64,000 bases of DNA from Sphingobacterium sp. BN32 (GTDB taxonomy: Bacteria > Bacteroidota > Bacteroidia > Sphingobacteriales > Sphingobacteriaceae): the NCBI RefSeq assembly GCF_030503615.1, contig NZ_CP129963.1:2108001-2172000 (forward strand), in the 5' to 3' direction. The position numbers and the translations under genes were made by a program. A model generated the notes under the pieces. The model was not told the DNA's origin, did not search any database, and saw only the letters and a list, made by a program, of their open reading frames with translations. Below, piece by piece: positions 1 through 9,760 of this stretch (within the stretch, counting starts at the first letter, position 1; the number at the start of each line of letters is the position of its first letter).

Positions 1-336
1 AAAATCAATACGGCTTGATTTACGCGAGATTGAATAGATAATCGGAGTAATTCCGTGCTCCAGTTTCTTGCCTCGTAAGAACTTCCGCACAAAGACTACA
101 CTTAGAAAGATACCTATTAATGGGAATACAAGATAAAGCGAATATTTATAATGCCATTCCACATCGTCCTGAAGGGATGATGCGATAAAATGAGTCATTC
201 CTTTTAGCAAAGCGGCTGCTAATCCGCCGACTATACCCACCACAAAAGCTAACACTACCAAGAAGTTCCGATTGGAAATCTTCTTCATCCGCCATTGATT
301 AATATACTCTAGTCTTTTTAGCAAGCGCTGTCTCAT
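1..336 (-). CDS. ClC-family chloride channel/transporter, N-terminal part (cut by window edge)
   Basis: An open frame runs from an ATG at 336 leftwards to the window edge, giving 112 residues with no stop. The N-terminus is basic (MRQRLLKRLEYINQW). A first hydrophobic helix follows at about residues 25-46 with the small-residue run GIVGGLAAALLKG, and a second at about 66-84. A segment reading LEHGITPIIYSIS comes next. This order matches the start of ClC chloride channels, where helix B and the GxGIP-like region follow a short cytoplasmic N-terminus. ClC proteins are inner-membrane dimers moving chloride, often in exchange for protons. The selectivity-filter and gating-glutamate regions are outside the window, so channel and antiporter types cannot be told apart. 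It is divergent from the S46 peptidase gene and shares a 90-bp intergenic region with it. Confidence 0.75.
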   Translation of the reverse strand, partial: MRQRLLKRLEYINQWRMKKISNRNFLVVLAFVVGIVGGLAAALLKGMTHFIASSLQDDVEWHYKYSLYLVFPLIGIFLSVVFVRKFLRGKKLEHGITPIIYSISRKSSRIDF

Positions 337-404
337 ATTATATGCAAATATAGAAACACTTTCGCAGATACCTAAAAGGATTCAACCCTCCCAAAAACAT
401 TTTG

Positions 405-412
405 TATTTTTG
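405..412 (+). promoter_or_regulatory. Candidate -7 box (TAnnTTTG) for the S46 peptidase gene
   Basis: TATTTTTG matches the Bacteroidota -7 consensus TAnnTTTG and lies 16 bp before the ATG at 429. No clean TTTG is visible 19-21 bp upstream, so the -33 box is weak. The box excludes the TTG codon at 402 as a start. Confidence 0.45.
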
Positions 413-428
413 GGCTGAAACAAATACA

Positions 429-2597
429 ATGATTATGATGAATATGTTAAAGACGGGAGTCTTGCTCTCGGCGCTAGCGCTTGGAACATTCAACTTCTCG
501 GCAACCATTCCTGATGAAGGAATGTTCCCCCTAAGTGAATTAAGCCGTGCCGGATTGAAAAAAGCGGGTCTTAAGATTAGTGAAAAAGATATCTACAATC
601 CTGGACAAATTGGTTTAGTAGACGCTCTTGTGCAGGTTAGTGGCTGTACGGGATCTTTCGTCTCGAGAACCGGATTGATCATTACCAACCATCACTGTGC
701 ATTCTCCGCCGTTCAATTAGCATCTACACCAGAGCACAACTATCTACAGAATGGCTTTGTCGCAAATTCGCACGAGCAAGAAATCGAAGCAAAAGGATTA
801 ACTATTCGTATTACAGACTCTTACGAAGATGTATCGAAACAAGTTCTTGATGCTGTCGCTAATATTACTGATCCTATTCAGCGTATTGATTTAATCAATA
901 AGAAGCGAGTGGAACTCGCGAAAGCTGCAGAAGCTGCTGATCCTACGATCAAAGCTGAAGTTTCTGAAATGTTCATCGGGAAAAGCTATGTGCTATTCAA
1001 ATACAAGACTATTGAAGATGTTCGCTTAGTTTATATCCCACGTCAGGACATCGGTGAGTTCGGTGGCGAAACGGATAACTGGGTATGGCCAAGACATACA
1101 GGCGATTTCTCATTCCTAAGAGCCTATGTTGCTCCGGATGGTAAATCTGCCAAGTACTCAAAAGACAATGTTCCTTACACGCCAAAGAAACACTTAAAAG
1201 TAAATCCTAAGGGAGTAAATGAAAACGACTTTGTGTTCATCCTAGGCTATCCAGGACGTACGTTCCGTCATCGTCCTGCCCAATATATTGAATACCAACA
1301 GAAGTTCTTATTACCTTATACTTCAGAACTCTACGATTTCCAGAATCAACAGATGCTTCTAGCTGGTAAAGATGATAAAGCGACTGAACTTGCGCTGGCA
1401 ACACGTATTAAACGCAATGCGAACGTGATGAAAAACTACCGCGGCAAATTGAAAGGTCTAAGAAACATCGACCTGATCAATACCAAAGAAGCGGAAGATA
1501 AAGCATTATTAGATTTCATCAACAGCAAACCCGAGTTAAAACAGAAATACGGTACGCTGATGGCGGATATCGACAAACACTACGATGTGGTATTTGCTGA
1601 TGCAGAAAAAGAACTATGGTATAACAATATCTATTCGGGAATCCGTTTACTTCAAGTGTCTAGCTTAGTGAACTCATTTAAAGAGGCGTTAGGAAAAGAG
1701 CTTTCAACGGCAAAACGCGAAGAATTGTTCAAAGTCAACATTGATCAATTTAAGAAACAGTTAACTCCGTTATACGAAGGCTACAACTTAGCAGTCGATA
1801 AAACGATTGGTGGCCATATGTTTGAGCAAGCCTACCAATTAAACGGTGCAAACCGTATTGCTTCTGTACAAGCAAAAAACTTTAAATCGCAACAGGATGC
1901 TGCAAACTATATTCAATCGGCTTTAGACAAGTCTGCAATGAACGACATGGATAAGTTTGTAAGCACGGTATTGAAAAATGCTTCCACCCTAATGGCGTAC
2001 AATGACGACTTGTTAAAGTTTCAAGATGAACTTTACAAAGAGACTGCACCTTTCCGCGATGAGCAAAAACGTCGTGAAGGAAATCTGAATAAACTGATGG
2101 CGGACTACGTAGCTGTTAAGGAGCAATTCCAATCGAAGAACTTTATTCCGGACGCGAACTCTACACTTCGCTTAACTTTCGGAAATATCAAAGGATACAG
2201 CCCGGTTGATGCAACTTACATGGAGCCTTTCACTACAGTACGTGGATTAATTGAAAAAGGAAACTCAGGAGCACCTGAATTCGCTTATCCTCAAGCTATT
2301 AAACAAAACTGGTTAGACAAAAACTTCGGCAACTATTTCAAAAAGGAAATTAATGATGTTCCTGTCAATATCCTTTACAATATGGATACTACCGGCGGAA
2401 ACTCCGGATCGCCAATCATGAATGCACATGGCGAATTAATCGGAGTTAACTTCGACCGCGCATACGATGCCACCATCAACGACTTCGCATGGAACGAAAG
2501 CTATAGCCGCTCTATCGGTGTTGATATCCGCTATGTATTATGGATCGCAGACAAGATCGATAATGCACAGTTCATCTTGAAAGAAATGGGAATTTAG
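429..2597 (+). CDS. S46 family dipeptidyl-peptidase, DPP11-like
   Basis: Secreted or periplasmic serine exopeptidase of family S46, which removes dipeptides from peptide N-termini so that they can be imported as nutrients. The protein is 722 residues from the ATG at 429, close to the family norm of about 700-720. A signal peptide occupies about residues 1-25. The chymotrypsin-like triad is visible: His in TNHHC (about 89), Asp in RHTGDFSF (about 226) and Ser in GGNSGSP (about 659). An Arg follows that Ser by 18 residues, in GVNFDR. In the family this is the position of Arg673 of Porphyromonas DPP11, which selects Asp or Glu at P1, whereas DPP7 has Gly there. Asp/Glu preference is therefore inferred. 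The start could also be 435 or 438. The gene stands alone and repeats follow it. Confidence 0.93.
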   Translation: MIMMNMLKTGVLLSALALGTFNFSATIPDEGMFPLSELSRAGLKKAGLKISEKDIYNPGQIGLVDALVQVSGCTGSFVSRTGLIITNHHCAFSAVQLASTPEHNYLQNGFVANSHEQEIEAKGLTIRITDSYEDVSKQVLDAVANITDPIQRIDLINKKRVELAKAAEAADPTIKAEVSEMFIGKSYVLFKYKTIEDVRLVYIPRQDIGEFGGETDNWVWPRHTGDFSFLRAYVAPDGKSAKYSKDNVPYTPKKHLKVNPKGVNENDFVFILGYPGRTFRHRPAQYIEYQQKFLLPYTSELYDFQNQQMLLAGKDDKATELALATRIKRNANVMKNYRGKLKGLRNIDLINTKEAEDKALLDFINSKPELKQKYGTLMADIDKHYDVVFADAEKELWYNNIYSGIRLLQVSSLVNSFKEALGKELSTAKREELFKVNIDQFKKQLTPLYEGYNLAVDKTIGGHMFEQAYQLNGANRIASVQAKNFKSQQDAANYIQSALDKSAMNDMDKFVSTVLKNASTLMAYNDDLLKFQDELYKETAPFRDEQKRREGNLNKLMADYVAVKEQFQSKNFIPDANSTLRLTFGNIKGYSPVDATYMEPFTTVRGLIEKGNSGAPEFAYPQAIKQNWLDKNFGNYFKKEINDVPVNILYNMDTTGGNSGSPIMNAHGELIGVNFDRAYDATINDFAWNESYSRSIGVDIRYVLWIADKIDNAQFILKEMGI

Positions 2598-2697
2598 TAG
2601 TAGAGATTAGATATAAGACATTAGATATTAGACTTTGATGCGCGAGCAGACGGACCTTTATCTAATGTCTATATTATCTTAGATGTTTGATTAGGAC

Positions 2698-2741
2698 GAT
2701 ATAGGTCTTAATACTAACTACTAAATACTAATTACTAATAC
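2698..2741 (-). repeat. Dispersed intergenic repeat (TAGTAGTTAGTATTTAG type), minus orientation
   Basis: An AT-rich unit built from TTAGTA/TAGTTAGTA motifs ending in a GACCTA-like segment. The same unit occurs in plus orientation at 3613-3650, so the intervening gene is bracketed by inverted copies. Further copies lie at 4070-4101, 9849-9886, 9921-9958 and 10007-10045. Confidence 0.7.
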
Positions 2742-2742
2742 C

Positions 2743-3597
2743 TTATCGACTTATTTTCTTTGAAAAAGGCAAATACATGGGTAGTGCTGCCGAACCGTAC
2801 CAAGGGTAAATCCTAAAGTCCAATAGACTGTTTTTAATAGCCGGATCTGTATTCAAGATGATTTCTAATTCGGACTCATTAGCAACATTATGGAATATAA
2901 ATAATCCACGGTAGTTGTCCTGGTTTTTCCCAAATGGACCGGCAACAATTAATTTATCTTCTTTTACAAGACGATTAATATTCGCCATGTGACCTGAAAA
3001 GCTCTCATTGATTAGGTTCTTATCTTTAGTTTGATTAGTCCCCGTCTTCAAAACCACAAAGAAATAGGACTTCATTCCTCGCTCATCAGCTTTTAATTTC
3101 TGTGCTAAAGCTTCATCGTACGTTGTATCTACAGCAGCAGTTGAAACCGGATTGCTAGTACTTACTTGACGAATCATCTTAAAACTGTGCTCCTTCTCTC
3201 CTGCTCCAACTGCGACATGCATCGTATCCGCGCTAATTTTCTTGTATAAAATCTTCTTAGGAAAGTCATGCTCTGGGTTTAAGAAAACATAATAATCTTT
3301 ACCGCTACTACCCTCAAATTGAATGGCTTTTCCCTCATTCTGTCCCAAGACAGTTGCCTCTAAGACGAGCTTTCCATTCGCATCTTTTACGTCGAGATAT
3401 TCAATTGTTGAGTTCCCCTGGCCCGCTGAAAATCTGTAAGAGAAACCTTTCAGATGATGATCGGAAAGCCTATCCCAATGTTCATACAATTCTTTCCCTT
3501 CAACTTTCCATGTTCCTGAAAAGAAAGAAGATATGTTTTGCTGAGCATAGACGCCCTGCACGACTAGCAAGCTAAGGAATGTGAGTAGGTTTTTCAT
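2743..3597 (-). CDS. Secreted DUF6265-like / YCII-like two-domain protein
   Basis: A 284-residue protein starting at the ATG at 3597; the frame extends to a TTG at 3603, but the ATG gives a normal signal peptide (MKNLLTFLSLLVVQGVYAQ). Residues about 25-145 contain FSGTWKVEGKELYEHW and later EHDFPKKI, the pattern of a lipocalin-like DUF6265 domain. Residues about 175-275 read like a secreted YCII/YciI domain (YFFVVLKTG..., GHMANINRLVKEDKLIVAGPF, then DPAI). YCII domains are small ferredoxin-like folds with a conserved His-Asp pair, and GH plus DPAI would fit. No reaction can be assigned. The gene is monocistronic and flanked by inverted intergenic repeats, which may also serve as its transcription boundaries. 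Confidence 0.75.
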   Translation of the reverse strand: MKNLLTFLSLLVVQGVYAQQNISSFFSGTWKVEGKELYEHWDRLSDHHLKGFSYRFSAGQGNSTIEYLDVKDANGKLVLEATVLGQNEGKAIQFEGSSGKDYYVFLNPEHDFPKKILYKKISADTMHVAVGAGEKEHSFKMIRQVSTSNPVSTAAVDTTYDEALAQKLKADERGMKSYFFVVLKTGTNQTKDKNLINESFSGHMANINRLVKEDKLIVAGPFGKNQDNYRGLFIFHNVANESELEIILNTDPAIKNSLLDFRIYPWYGSAALPMYLPFSKKISR

Positions 3598-4108
3598 ATC
3601 CAAATATAATTATAGTAGTTAGTATTTAGTAGTTAGTATTAAGACCTAAGGCTGGAAATAGATTTTAGATATTAGACCTGTGTGTCTATCCTTAAATACT
3701 TCTTTTAAGATTAGATATAAGACATCCGATATTAGAGCTAGACATTTGATTGTAGTTTCAAATAAGAATGGGAAACTTTTCTTTGAACCAAGAAAGGAAG
3801 GATACAAGGATATTCAGGATCCTGTTAATCCTTGCATCCTTCCTTTCCTGGTTCAAGACAACACTCATCCTTCACAACAACACTTATCTGTCACAATAAC
3901 ACTCATCGTTCACAACAACACTTACTCTTCAAGAAAACACTACTACTTTACCCTCACTCCTTCTAAAGCAAGAAAACAGCCCGCTACCCTACTCTCAACC
4001 ATTTCTCTAATTAGCACAAAAAAAAATAGACCTATGTCGTCATTTCCAGTTGAGAAACTGGAAATGACGACATAGGTCTAATTACTAACTACTAAGTACT
4101 AAAAAACA
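3598..4108. other. Gene-poor interval with dispersed repeats
   Basis: No convincing gene is present. The interval holds a TAGTAGTTAGTA repeat (3613-3650), TTAGATATTAGAC-type segments (3659-3740), an imperfect inverted segment built around AAGGAAGGATAC and its complement (3790-3855), and the long hairpin at 4027-4080. The 131-codon plus-strand frame across it is made of repeats and is not supported. Confidence 0.6.
4027..4080. repeat. 25-bp perfect inverted repeat (hairpin) downstream of fbp
   Basis: The arms at 4027-4051 and 4056-4080 are exact reverse complements over 25 bp, with the 4-base loop GAGA. It lies 28 bp past the fbp stop codon and could end transcription from that side. It also carries the AGACCTATG segment found in the dispersed repeats, so a palindromic mobile repeat is another reading. 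Confidence 0.8.
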
Positions 4109-5134
4109 CTATACCAAACTGGGCTCCGCGTCTGCAAATTGGTGGATATACCTTTCTACCATTTCAACCATCTTTTCGCTACCGATGATCAGTGCTGTTC
4201 TTTGGTGCAGTTCTTTAGGCTCAATATCCATAATAGGCGACACGCCCGTAGAAGCCTTTCCTCCTGCTTGTTCGGCGATGAAGGCTAAAGGATTACATTC
4301 GTACATTAAGCGTAGTTTTCCGTTTGGATATTGTACGGTGCTTGGATATAGGAATATCCCGCCCTGTATCATGTTGCGATGGAAATCGGCTACCAAAGAA
4401 CCGATATAGCGCGATGAAAACGGTCTATTTGTCTTTGGATCTATTTCCTTGCAATATTGTAAGTAATGCTTAATTGCGGAAGAGAACTGATTGTAATTAC
4501 TCTCGTTTACTGAGTATACACGTCCGTCTTTAGGAATGGTTAGACCAGGATGTGACAGGCAGAACTCACCAATAGACGGATCTAATGTAAAGCCATCCAC
4601 TCCTTTTCCAGTGGTATAAACCAATACGGTCGACGAGCCATAAATGACATAGCCAGCAGCAACCTGCTCGCGGCCGGTCTGGGCGAAGTCTTGCGCCTGC
4701 ATCTCTCCTTCAGCGCTTTTGCGCTTGTAGATGGAGAAGATCGTACCTACAGAGACATTTGAGTCAATGTTGGAAGAACCATCCAATGGGTCGAAGTAGA
4801 CCATGTATTTCCCTACACGATAACGCTTCGTCTGTGTTAAGTCGATACCATCCTCATGCTCTTCTGAAGCAAGATAACAACATTCGCCACCACGTTTAAG
4901 TGCATCCATAAAATGGTTGTCAGCAAAAACATCAAGCTTCTGTTGCTCCTCGCCTTGCACATTGCAATTGCCTTGTTTCCCAAGAATATCGGCCAATCCA
5001 GCCTTATTCACTTCGCGATGAACAATCTTTGCCGCCAGGGAAATTGCCTGCAACAAACGGGTAAATTCACCTTTTGCGGTTGGAAATTGAGCTTGCTGCT
5101 CAATAATAAACTGTTCTAATGTTTGTATACTCAT
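4109..5134 (-). CDS. fbp: Fructose-1,6-bisphosphatase, class I
   Basis: Hydrolyses fructose 1,6-bisphosphate to fructose 6-phosphate and phosphate, the committed gluconeogenic step, in the cytosol. The protein is 341 residues, normal for class I enzymes. Metal- and phosphate-binding motifs are present: YLASEEHED near residue 90, YFDPLDGSSNIDSNVSVGTIF near residues 113-133, the sugar-phosphate-binding part SSRYIGSLVADFHR, and PNGKLRLMYECNPLAFIAEQ near the C-terminus. The start is the ATG at 5134. It lies 21 bp after the pckA stop on the same strand, so pckA and fbp form a gluconeogenesis operon. A strong hairpin follows the stop codon. Confidence 0.96.
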   Translation of the reverse strand: MSIQTLEQFIIEQQAQFPTAKGEFTRLLQAISLAAKIVHREVNKAGLADILGKQGNCNVQGEEQQKLDVFADNHFMDALKRGGECCYLASEEHEDGIDLTQTKRYRVGKYMVYFDPLDGSSNIDSNVSVGTIFSIYKRKSAEGEMQAQDFAQTGREQVAAGYVIYGSSTVLVYTTGKGVDGFTLDPSIGEFCLSHPGLTIPKDGRVYSVNESNYNQFSSAIKHYLQYCKEIDPKTNRPFSSRYIGSLVADFHRNMIQGGIFLYPSTVQYPNGKLRLMYECNPLAFIAEQAGGKASTGVSPIMDIEPKELHQRTALIIGSEKMVEMVERYIHQFADAEPSLV

Positions 5135-5155
5135 TATTCTATCCGCTTTTTTCGA

Positions 5156-6718
5156 TTAAGCTTCCTCTAATTTGACATACTGTACATAGTTTTCTTCAAA
5201 CATGCCCTTTAGCTTCTCAGCCATTTCGACATAGCCTTCTTGATTTGCCCATACACGTTTCGGATTTAAAAGCTCCGATGGTACGCCCGGACATTCTCTA
5301 GGCATTTGAAGATCGAAGATTGGATGCACCTCATAACCAGCCTCGCCGATGACATTTTCCATCGCGCTGCGGATTAACTGACGGGTATAAGCCAATTGGA
5401 TTCTACGCCCAACTCCATATGGCCCTGCTACCCAACCGGTGTTTACCAACCAAACTTGAATATCTTGGTGATTTTCTAATCGTTGCTTCAACATTTCTGC
5501 ATAACGCATCGGATGTAGCGGTAAAAAAGCTGCTCCAAAACATGCTGAGAAAGTCGCCGTCGGCGTCTTTACGCCCATCTCGGTACCTGCCACTTTCGCA
5601 GTATATCCGTTGATGAAGTAGAACATCGCCTGCTCTGGCGTCAACTTTGAAATTGGAGGCAAAACGCCAAATGCGTCAGCACTTAAGAAGAAAATATGCT
5701 TTGGTGCGTTGCAGCAGCTCTTGTCGCTCGTATTCTCGATAAATTCCAAAGGATAAGAAACGCGTAAATTCTCGGTGATGCTGATATCGTTATAATCAAT
5801 CTCGCGAGTACCCGGTTTGAACTTCGCATTTTCAATCAATGCGCCAAACTTGATCGCGTTGAAGATTTGTGGCTCATGCTGATGCGTCAAGCCAATACCT
5901 TTTGCATAACAGCCACCTTCGAAGTTGAAGATTTCGTTATCCGCCCAGCCATGCTCATCATCGCCGATTAAATAGCGTCCTTCATCTGAAGAAAGCGTTG
6001 TTTTTCCTGTACCTGACAAGCCAAAGAATAGAGCGGTGTCATTGTCCTTACCAACGTTTGCAGAGCAGTGCATAGTAAGCACATTGTGTTTCAGCGGCAA
6101 TAAGTAATTTAAAGCACTGAACACTCCTTTTTTAATCTCGCCTGTATAGGCCGTACCGATAATCAGGATTAGCTGGCGTGTTAAATCCACTGCAACGCAG
6201 TGTGATGTTGGCAAGCCAAGCTCTTCATAATCCTCCAATTGTAAATCTGAAGCCACTAAAACCGACCAATCTATGCGTTCTTGCTTCTGAATATCTGTTT
6301 CGATAAACATATTGTCAACAAAATGGCTTTGAACAGGACGTTCACAAACCACAAGAACCTGTTGTGCATAAACCTGATGGTTACAAGCTTGTACCGAGCG
6401 GATATACAACGGAATTTTGGACAAATAGCGGCTAACGCGATCATGAAGCTGATCGAAAAGCTCCACAGTCATCCCTTTATTTACTTTTCCCCAATTAACT
6501 TGGTCGAAAGTAAACTCGTCTTTAACGATAAAACGGGACTCTGGTGAGCGCCCCGTAAATTTTCCGGTGGCGAAACTTAATGCACCACTATCCGTAAGAG
6601 TTCCTTGATTTTGTTTTACAGCGTGTTCCACTAATTCGGGAACCGGTAACTGGACATAGATTGGCTCTTCTGGTCGAATGCCAAGAGCCTCTAATTGAAT
6701 ACTGATTACGTTTGTCAT
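5156..6718 (-). CDS. pckA: Phosphoenolpyruvate carboxykinase (ATP)
   Basis: Converts oxaloacetate and ATP to phosphoenolpyruvate, CO2 and ADP, feeding gluconeogenesis from the TCA cycle. The start is the ATG at 6718, giving 520 residues, the usual length; an upstream in-frame codon at 6763 would add 15 residues with no support. The sequence shows TGRSPESRFIVKD near the N-terminus, the P-loop FGLSGTGKTTLSSD and kinase-2-type segment IGDDEHGW in the middle, and NFEGGCYAKGIGL after that. Together these define the ATP-dependent enzyme rather than the GTP type. The gene is first in an operon with fbp, which performs a later step of the same pathway. A candidate -7 box lies at 6740-6747. Confidence 0.97.
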   Translation of the reverse strand: MTNVISIQLEALGIRPEEPIYVQLPVPELVEHAVKQNQGTLTDSGALSFATGKFTGRSPESRFIVKDEFTFDQVNWGKVNKGMTVELFDQLHDRVSRYLSKIPLYIRSVQACNHQVYAQQVLVVCERPVQSHFVDNMFIETDIQKQERIDWSVLVASDLQLEDYEELGLPTSHCVAVDLTRQLILIIGTAYTGEIKKGVFSALNYLLPLKHNVLTMHCSANVGKDNDTALFFGLSGTGKTTLSSDEGRYLIGDDEHGWADNEIFNFEGGCYAKGIGLTHQHEPQIFNAIKFGALIENAKFKPGTREIDYNDISITENLRVSYPLEFIENTSDKSCCNAPKHIFFLSADAFGVLPPISKLTPEQAMFYFINGYTAKVAGTEMGVKTPTATFSACFGAAFLPLHPMRYAEMLKQRLENHQDIQVWLVNTGWVAGPYGVGRRIQLAYTRQLIRSAMENVIGEAGYEVHPIFDLQMPRECPGVPSELLNPKRVWANQEGYVEMAEKLKGMFEENYVQYVKLEEA

Positions 6719-6739
6719 TATATAGGCTTTATTTTGCGA

Positions 6740-6747
6740 CAAAGCTA
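6740..6747 (-). promoter_or_regulatory. Candidate -7 box for pckA-fbp
   Basis: Read on the minus strand this is TAGCTTTG, matching TAnnTTTG, about 21 bp before the pckA ATG. The -33 region is T-rich but has no exact TTTG at the right spacing. The rest of the 390-bp gap to the next gene is AT-rich, and nothing else is identifiable in it. Confidence 0.35.
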
Positions 6748-7108
6748 GATATATTTTTAGCAACTAAAAAAGAAAATTTAGCATATTGTATGAAATACAC
6801 AATTTTAAAACACTGTATTTCAAGTTATTATAACTTAAAAAAATTGTCTCACATTTTTAGCTAAAGAAAGAATTAACCTTTAGCATTTGAATATTTTTTA
6901 AATCAGACAAAATAGGTTTACTCAAACGGATAAAATACGTGTAGTGGTTAACTGACAAGGCAATTTGTGTGTCATAACATGGAATTTTTGACCGGAATTA
7001 TCATAAAATCGTCAAATCGAAGAAATGCCTCTTTTTTATCTAAAGAATAAAGCTGTTATTTGCATAACTTTTTGAACAAAAGGATACAAAAGTCAAAAAG
7101 TAAGCATT

Positions 7109-9679
7109 ATGAAATCACATATACACGGCCTCCTATTCGTCCTGTTTACACTCTTTGGAATTTCGGCTGCATGGGGACAGCAGACCATCACTGTAAAAGG
7201 CAGAGTGATGAACGCGGAGACATACGAAGCAATTCCCTATGCATCGATTAGCATTATCGGAACCAGCAAAGAGTCGGGCGCATCATCTACTGCTAACGGT
7301 ACTTTTACGCTTACCCTTCCGAGCAACTTAAATAAATTACGCATTAGTTCCGTAGGATTCGATACGGAAGAATTTGTGGTAACGACGGATAATGCCGGCA
7401 ATGCTAAGATATTCTTATTCCCTGCTAATAAAATCGAAGAGGTCGTGATTAAGCGCCCTAGAAGAGGAAAATATTCGAACAAAAACAATCCTGCGGTTGA
7501 ATTGATCCGCAAAGTTGTAGAGCATCGTGATCAAAACAGATTGACTGGTCAGTCTTTTGCTGAATTCAACCAGTACGAGAAGATAAGTTTGGGTCTGAGT
7601 AATTTGGACTCAAAATTCAAAAACAAGAAGGTCTTCAAGAAGTATCAATTCCTATTTCAGGAGGATGATACGGCTAACGTAAATGGCAACTATGTTTTGC
7701 CAGCATATATGGAGGAGAAATTCTCGAAGGTATATTACCGGAAAGACCCCAATGCGAAAAAGCAATACGTAATGGCCGAGAAGAAGGCACAGTTTGATCC
7801 AAAATTTGTAGACAACGATGGTTTGAGCAAGTATTTCAATCGCTTATATGATGAAGTCGAAATCTACGATAACAATATTGAGATCTTGACGAATCAGTTT
7901 TTGAGTCCGATCGCAAATACTGCACCTACCTTTTATCGCTTCTATATTACCGATACGATCAAAACAGCGCAGCCGAATTTAGTGGAACTGAGCTTCTTTC
8001 CTCGCAATAAAAGCGACATGCTATTTACGGGTAAGCTCTACATTACTTTGGATGGAAACTATGCCGTACAACGCGCTGCTATGACGGTTGCCGACGACAT
8101 CAATTTAAACTTTGTGCGCGATCTTGACATCGAGCTAGCATTCAACAAGGATCATAACAATAAATTTTACCTAAGCAAATCTAGTCTGGGTATAGATTTT
8201 TCGATTACGGGCAAAGGAAAGGGAATAAAAGGAAAGCGCGTTGTCTTGATCAATGATTATAAACAAGGCGTACAGCGTCCTGACAGCACCTACCAGGTGC
8301 CCGACATCTACCTTGTAAAGAAAGAGGCTGAAATTGAGGCCCAACCCGAGAGCTATTGGGCTACGCTAAGACCAGAGCCATTGAGCAAATCGGAGAGCTT
8401 GATTTACCATAACATCGATAGTTTGCAACAAATGCCATCGTTCCGAACGTTTATGGACATTAGTGCTCTATTGTTGTCGGGGTACAAACAAGCTGGCCCT
8501 GTAGAGATTGGTCCTGTCAATACCTTTTATTCTTACAATCCTGTAGAGGGTTTTCGATTGCGCGTGGGTGGTCGGACGACAGACCGGCTGAGCAAACGGT
8601 TCTATCTTGAAGGATATACAGCTTATGGCTTTGACGACCAGAAATGGAAATATTTCTTAGCCGGAACCTACTCATTAAATAATAAATCGATTTATAATTT
8701 CCCGCAGCACTATATCCGTGTTTCTGCATCCTATGATACAAAAATCCCTGGCCAAAAGCTAGAATTTATTCAGGAAGACAATGTTTTGTTATCCTTCAAA
8801 CGAGGCGAGAACCAAAGCTATTTGTACAATGAGGAATATCGCGTGGACTATAAAGTAGAATTCAGCAACAACTTTTCCGTGACCGCAGGCTTAGGGCGAT
8901 GGAAACAAACACCTGCTGGAGTTCTATCCTATCATTTACCACAGGCAGACGGTAGCTTCGAAAATCTACCCTACCTTCAATCTACAGAATTTAATATAGG
9001 GCTGCGTTATGCACCTAAGGAAGAGTACTATCAGGGAAAATTATACCGTACACCGTTATTTAACAAATATCCGATCTTCCAGTTGAATTATACTGCTGGG
9101 GTAAAGGGATTATTTGGCGGTGACTATAACTATCATACTCTTTCTGCGGATATTTTCAAAAGGTTTTATTTATCGCAATTTGGTTATGCTGATGTTAATT
9201 TAGATGGATCTTATACTTTCGGGAGCAATATTCCCTATCCATTCTTAAATATCCATCGTGCCAACCAAACGTATGCCTACCAGTTGCAGTCATACAACTT
9301 AATGAACTTCATGGAGTTCGTATCCGATCAGCATGCGAGCATCAATGTACAGTATTATATGAATGGTTTTATTTTCAATAAAATTCCATTATTAAAGAAA
9401 TTGAAACTTCGCGAAGTGTTTAGCTTCAAGGGTGTATATGGTGGCTTAAGAGACAGCAACAATCCTTCGCTGAACAATGAGGTTTTTGCATGGCAAACAA
9501 ACGGTAAAGGCGAGCAATCGAGCTTTACGTTTGGCAGCGAGCCTTATATGGAAGCCAGTGCCGGTGTATCGAACATCTTTAAAATATTACGCGTCGATTT
9601 AGTAAAACGCTTGAACTATTTGGATAACCCTGACGCTCCAGAATGGGGTATCCGCGCCAGAATTAAATTTGATTTCTAG
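7109..9679 (+). CDS. DUF5686 outer-membrane protein with carboxypeptidase-regulatory-like domain
   Basis: An 856-residue envelope protein. A signal peptide covers about residues 1-23 (ending ISAAWGQ). Residues about 25-110 form a carboxypeptidase-D regulatory-like beta-sandwich (TVKGRVMNAETYEAIPYASI, then ISSVGFDT), the N-terminal module common in Bacteroidota surface proteins. The remaining 700 residues match the DUF5686 family, with many alternating aromatic and polar strands towards the C-terminus. They end in WGIRARIKFDF, a terminal-Phe strand typical of outer-membrane beta-barrels. The function is not known for the family; it sits in the outer membrane and is unlikely to be a TonB-dependent receptor because no plug domain is seen. 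The gene is single and is followed by a 12-bp-stem hairpin. Confidence 0.88.
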   Translation: MKSHIHGLLFVLFTLFGISAAWGQQTITVKGRVMNAETYEAIPYASISIIGTSKESGASSTANGTFTLTLPSNLNKLRISSVGFDTEEFVVTTDNAGNAKIFLFPANKIEEVVIKRPRRGKYSNKNNPAVELIRKVVEHRDQNRLTGQSFAEFNQYEKISLGLSNLDSKFKNKKVFKKYQFLFQEDDTANVNGNYVLPAYMEEKFSKVYYRKDPNAKKQYVMAEKKAQFDPKFVDNDGLSKYFNRLYDEVEIYDNNIEILTNQFLSPIANTAPTFYRFYITDTIKTAQPNLVELSFFPRNKSDMLFTGKLYITLDGNYAVQRAAMTVADDINLNFVRDLDIELAFNKDHNNKFYLSKSSLGIDFSITGKGKGIKGKRVVLINDYKQGVQRPDSTYQVPDIYLVKKEAEIEAQPESYWATLRPEPLSKSESLIYHNIDSLQQMPSFRTFMDISALLLSGYKQAGPVEIGPVNTFYSYNPVEGFRLRVGGRTTDRLSKRFYLEGYTAYGFDDQKWKYFLAGTYSLNNKSIYNFPQHYIRVSASYDTKIPGQKLEFIQEDNVLLSFKRGENQSYLYNEEYRVDYKVEFSNNFSVTAGLGRWKQTPAGVLSYHLPQADGSFENLPYLQSTEFNIGLRYAPKEEYYQGKLYRTPLFNKYPIFQLNYTAGVKGLFGGDYNYHTLSADIFKRFYLSQFGYADVNLDGSYTFGSNIPYPFLNIHRANQTYAYQLQSYNLMNFMEFVSDQHASINVQYYMNGFIFNKIPLLKKLKLREVFSFKGVYGGLRDSNNPSLNNEVFAWQTNGKGEQSSFTFGSEPYMEASAGVSNIFKILRVDLVKRLNYLDNPDAPEWGIRARIKFDF

Positions 9680-9760
9680 GAAGCCTAAGTACGAATTGAA
9701 ATCAAGTTGAAGTCAAAGAGGTACCTAGAAGGAATCGAAGCTTTTTAACAACCCTTACAG

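Noticed and set aside
402..428. TTG-started extension of the S46 peptidase
   Set aside because: It overlaps the TAnnTTTG promoter box, and the signal peptide fits starts at 429-438.
3680..4075. 131-codon plus-strand ORF between the YCII-like gene and fbp
   Set aside because: It runs through dispersed repeats and into the 25-bp hairpin, with no protein-like features.
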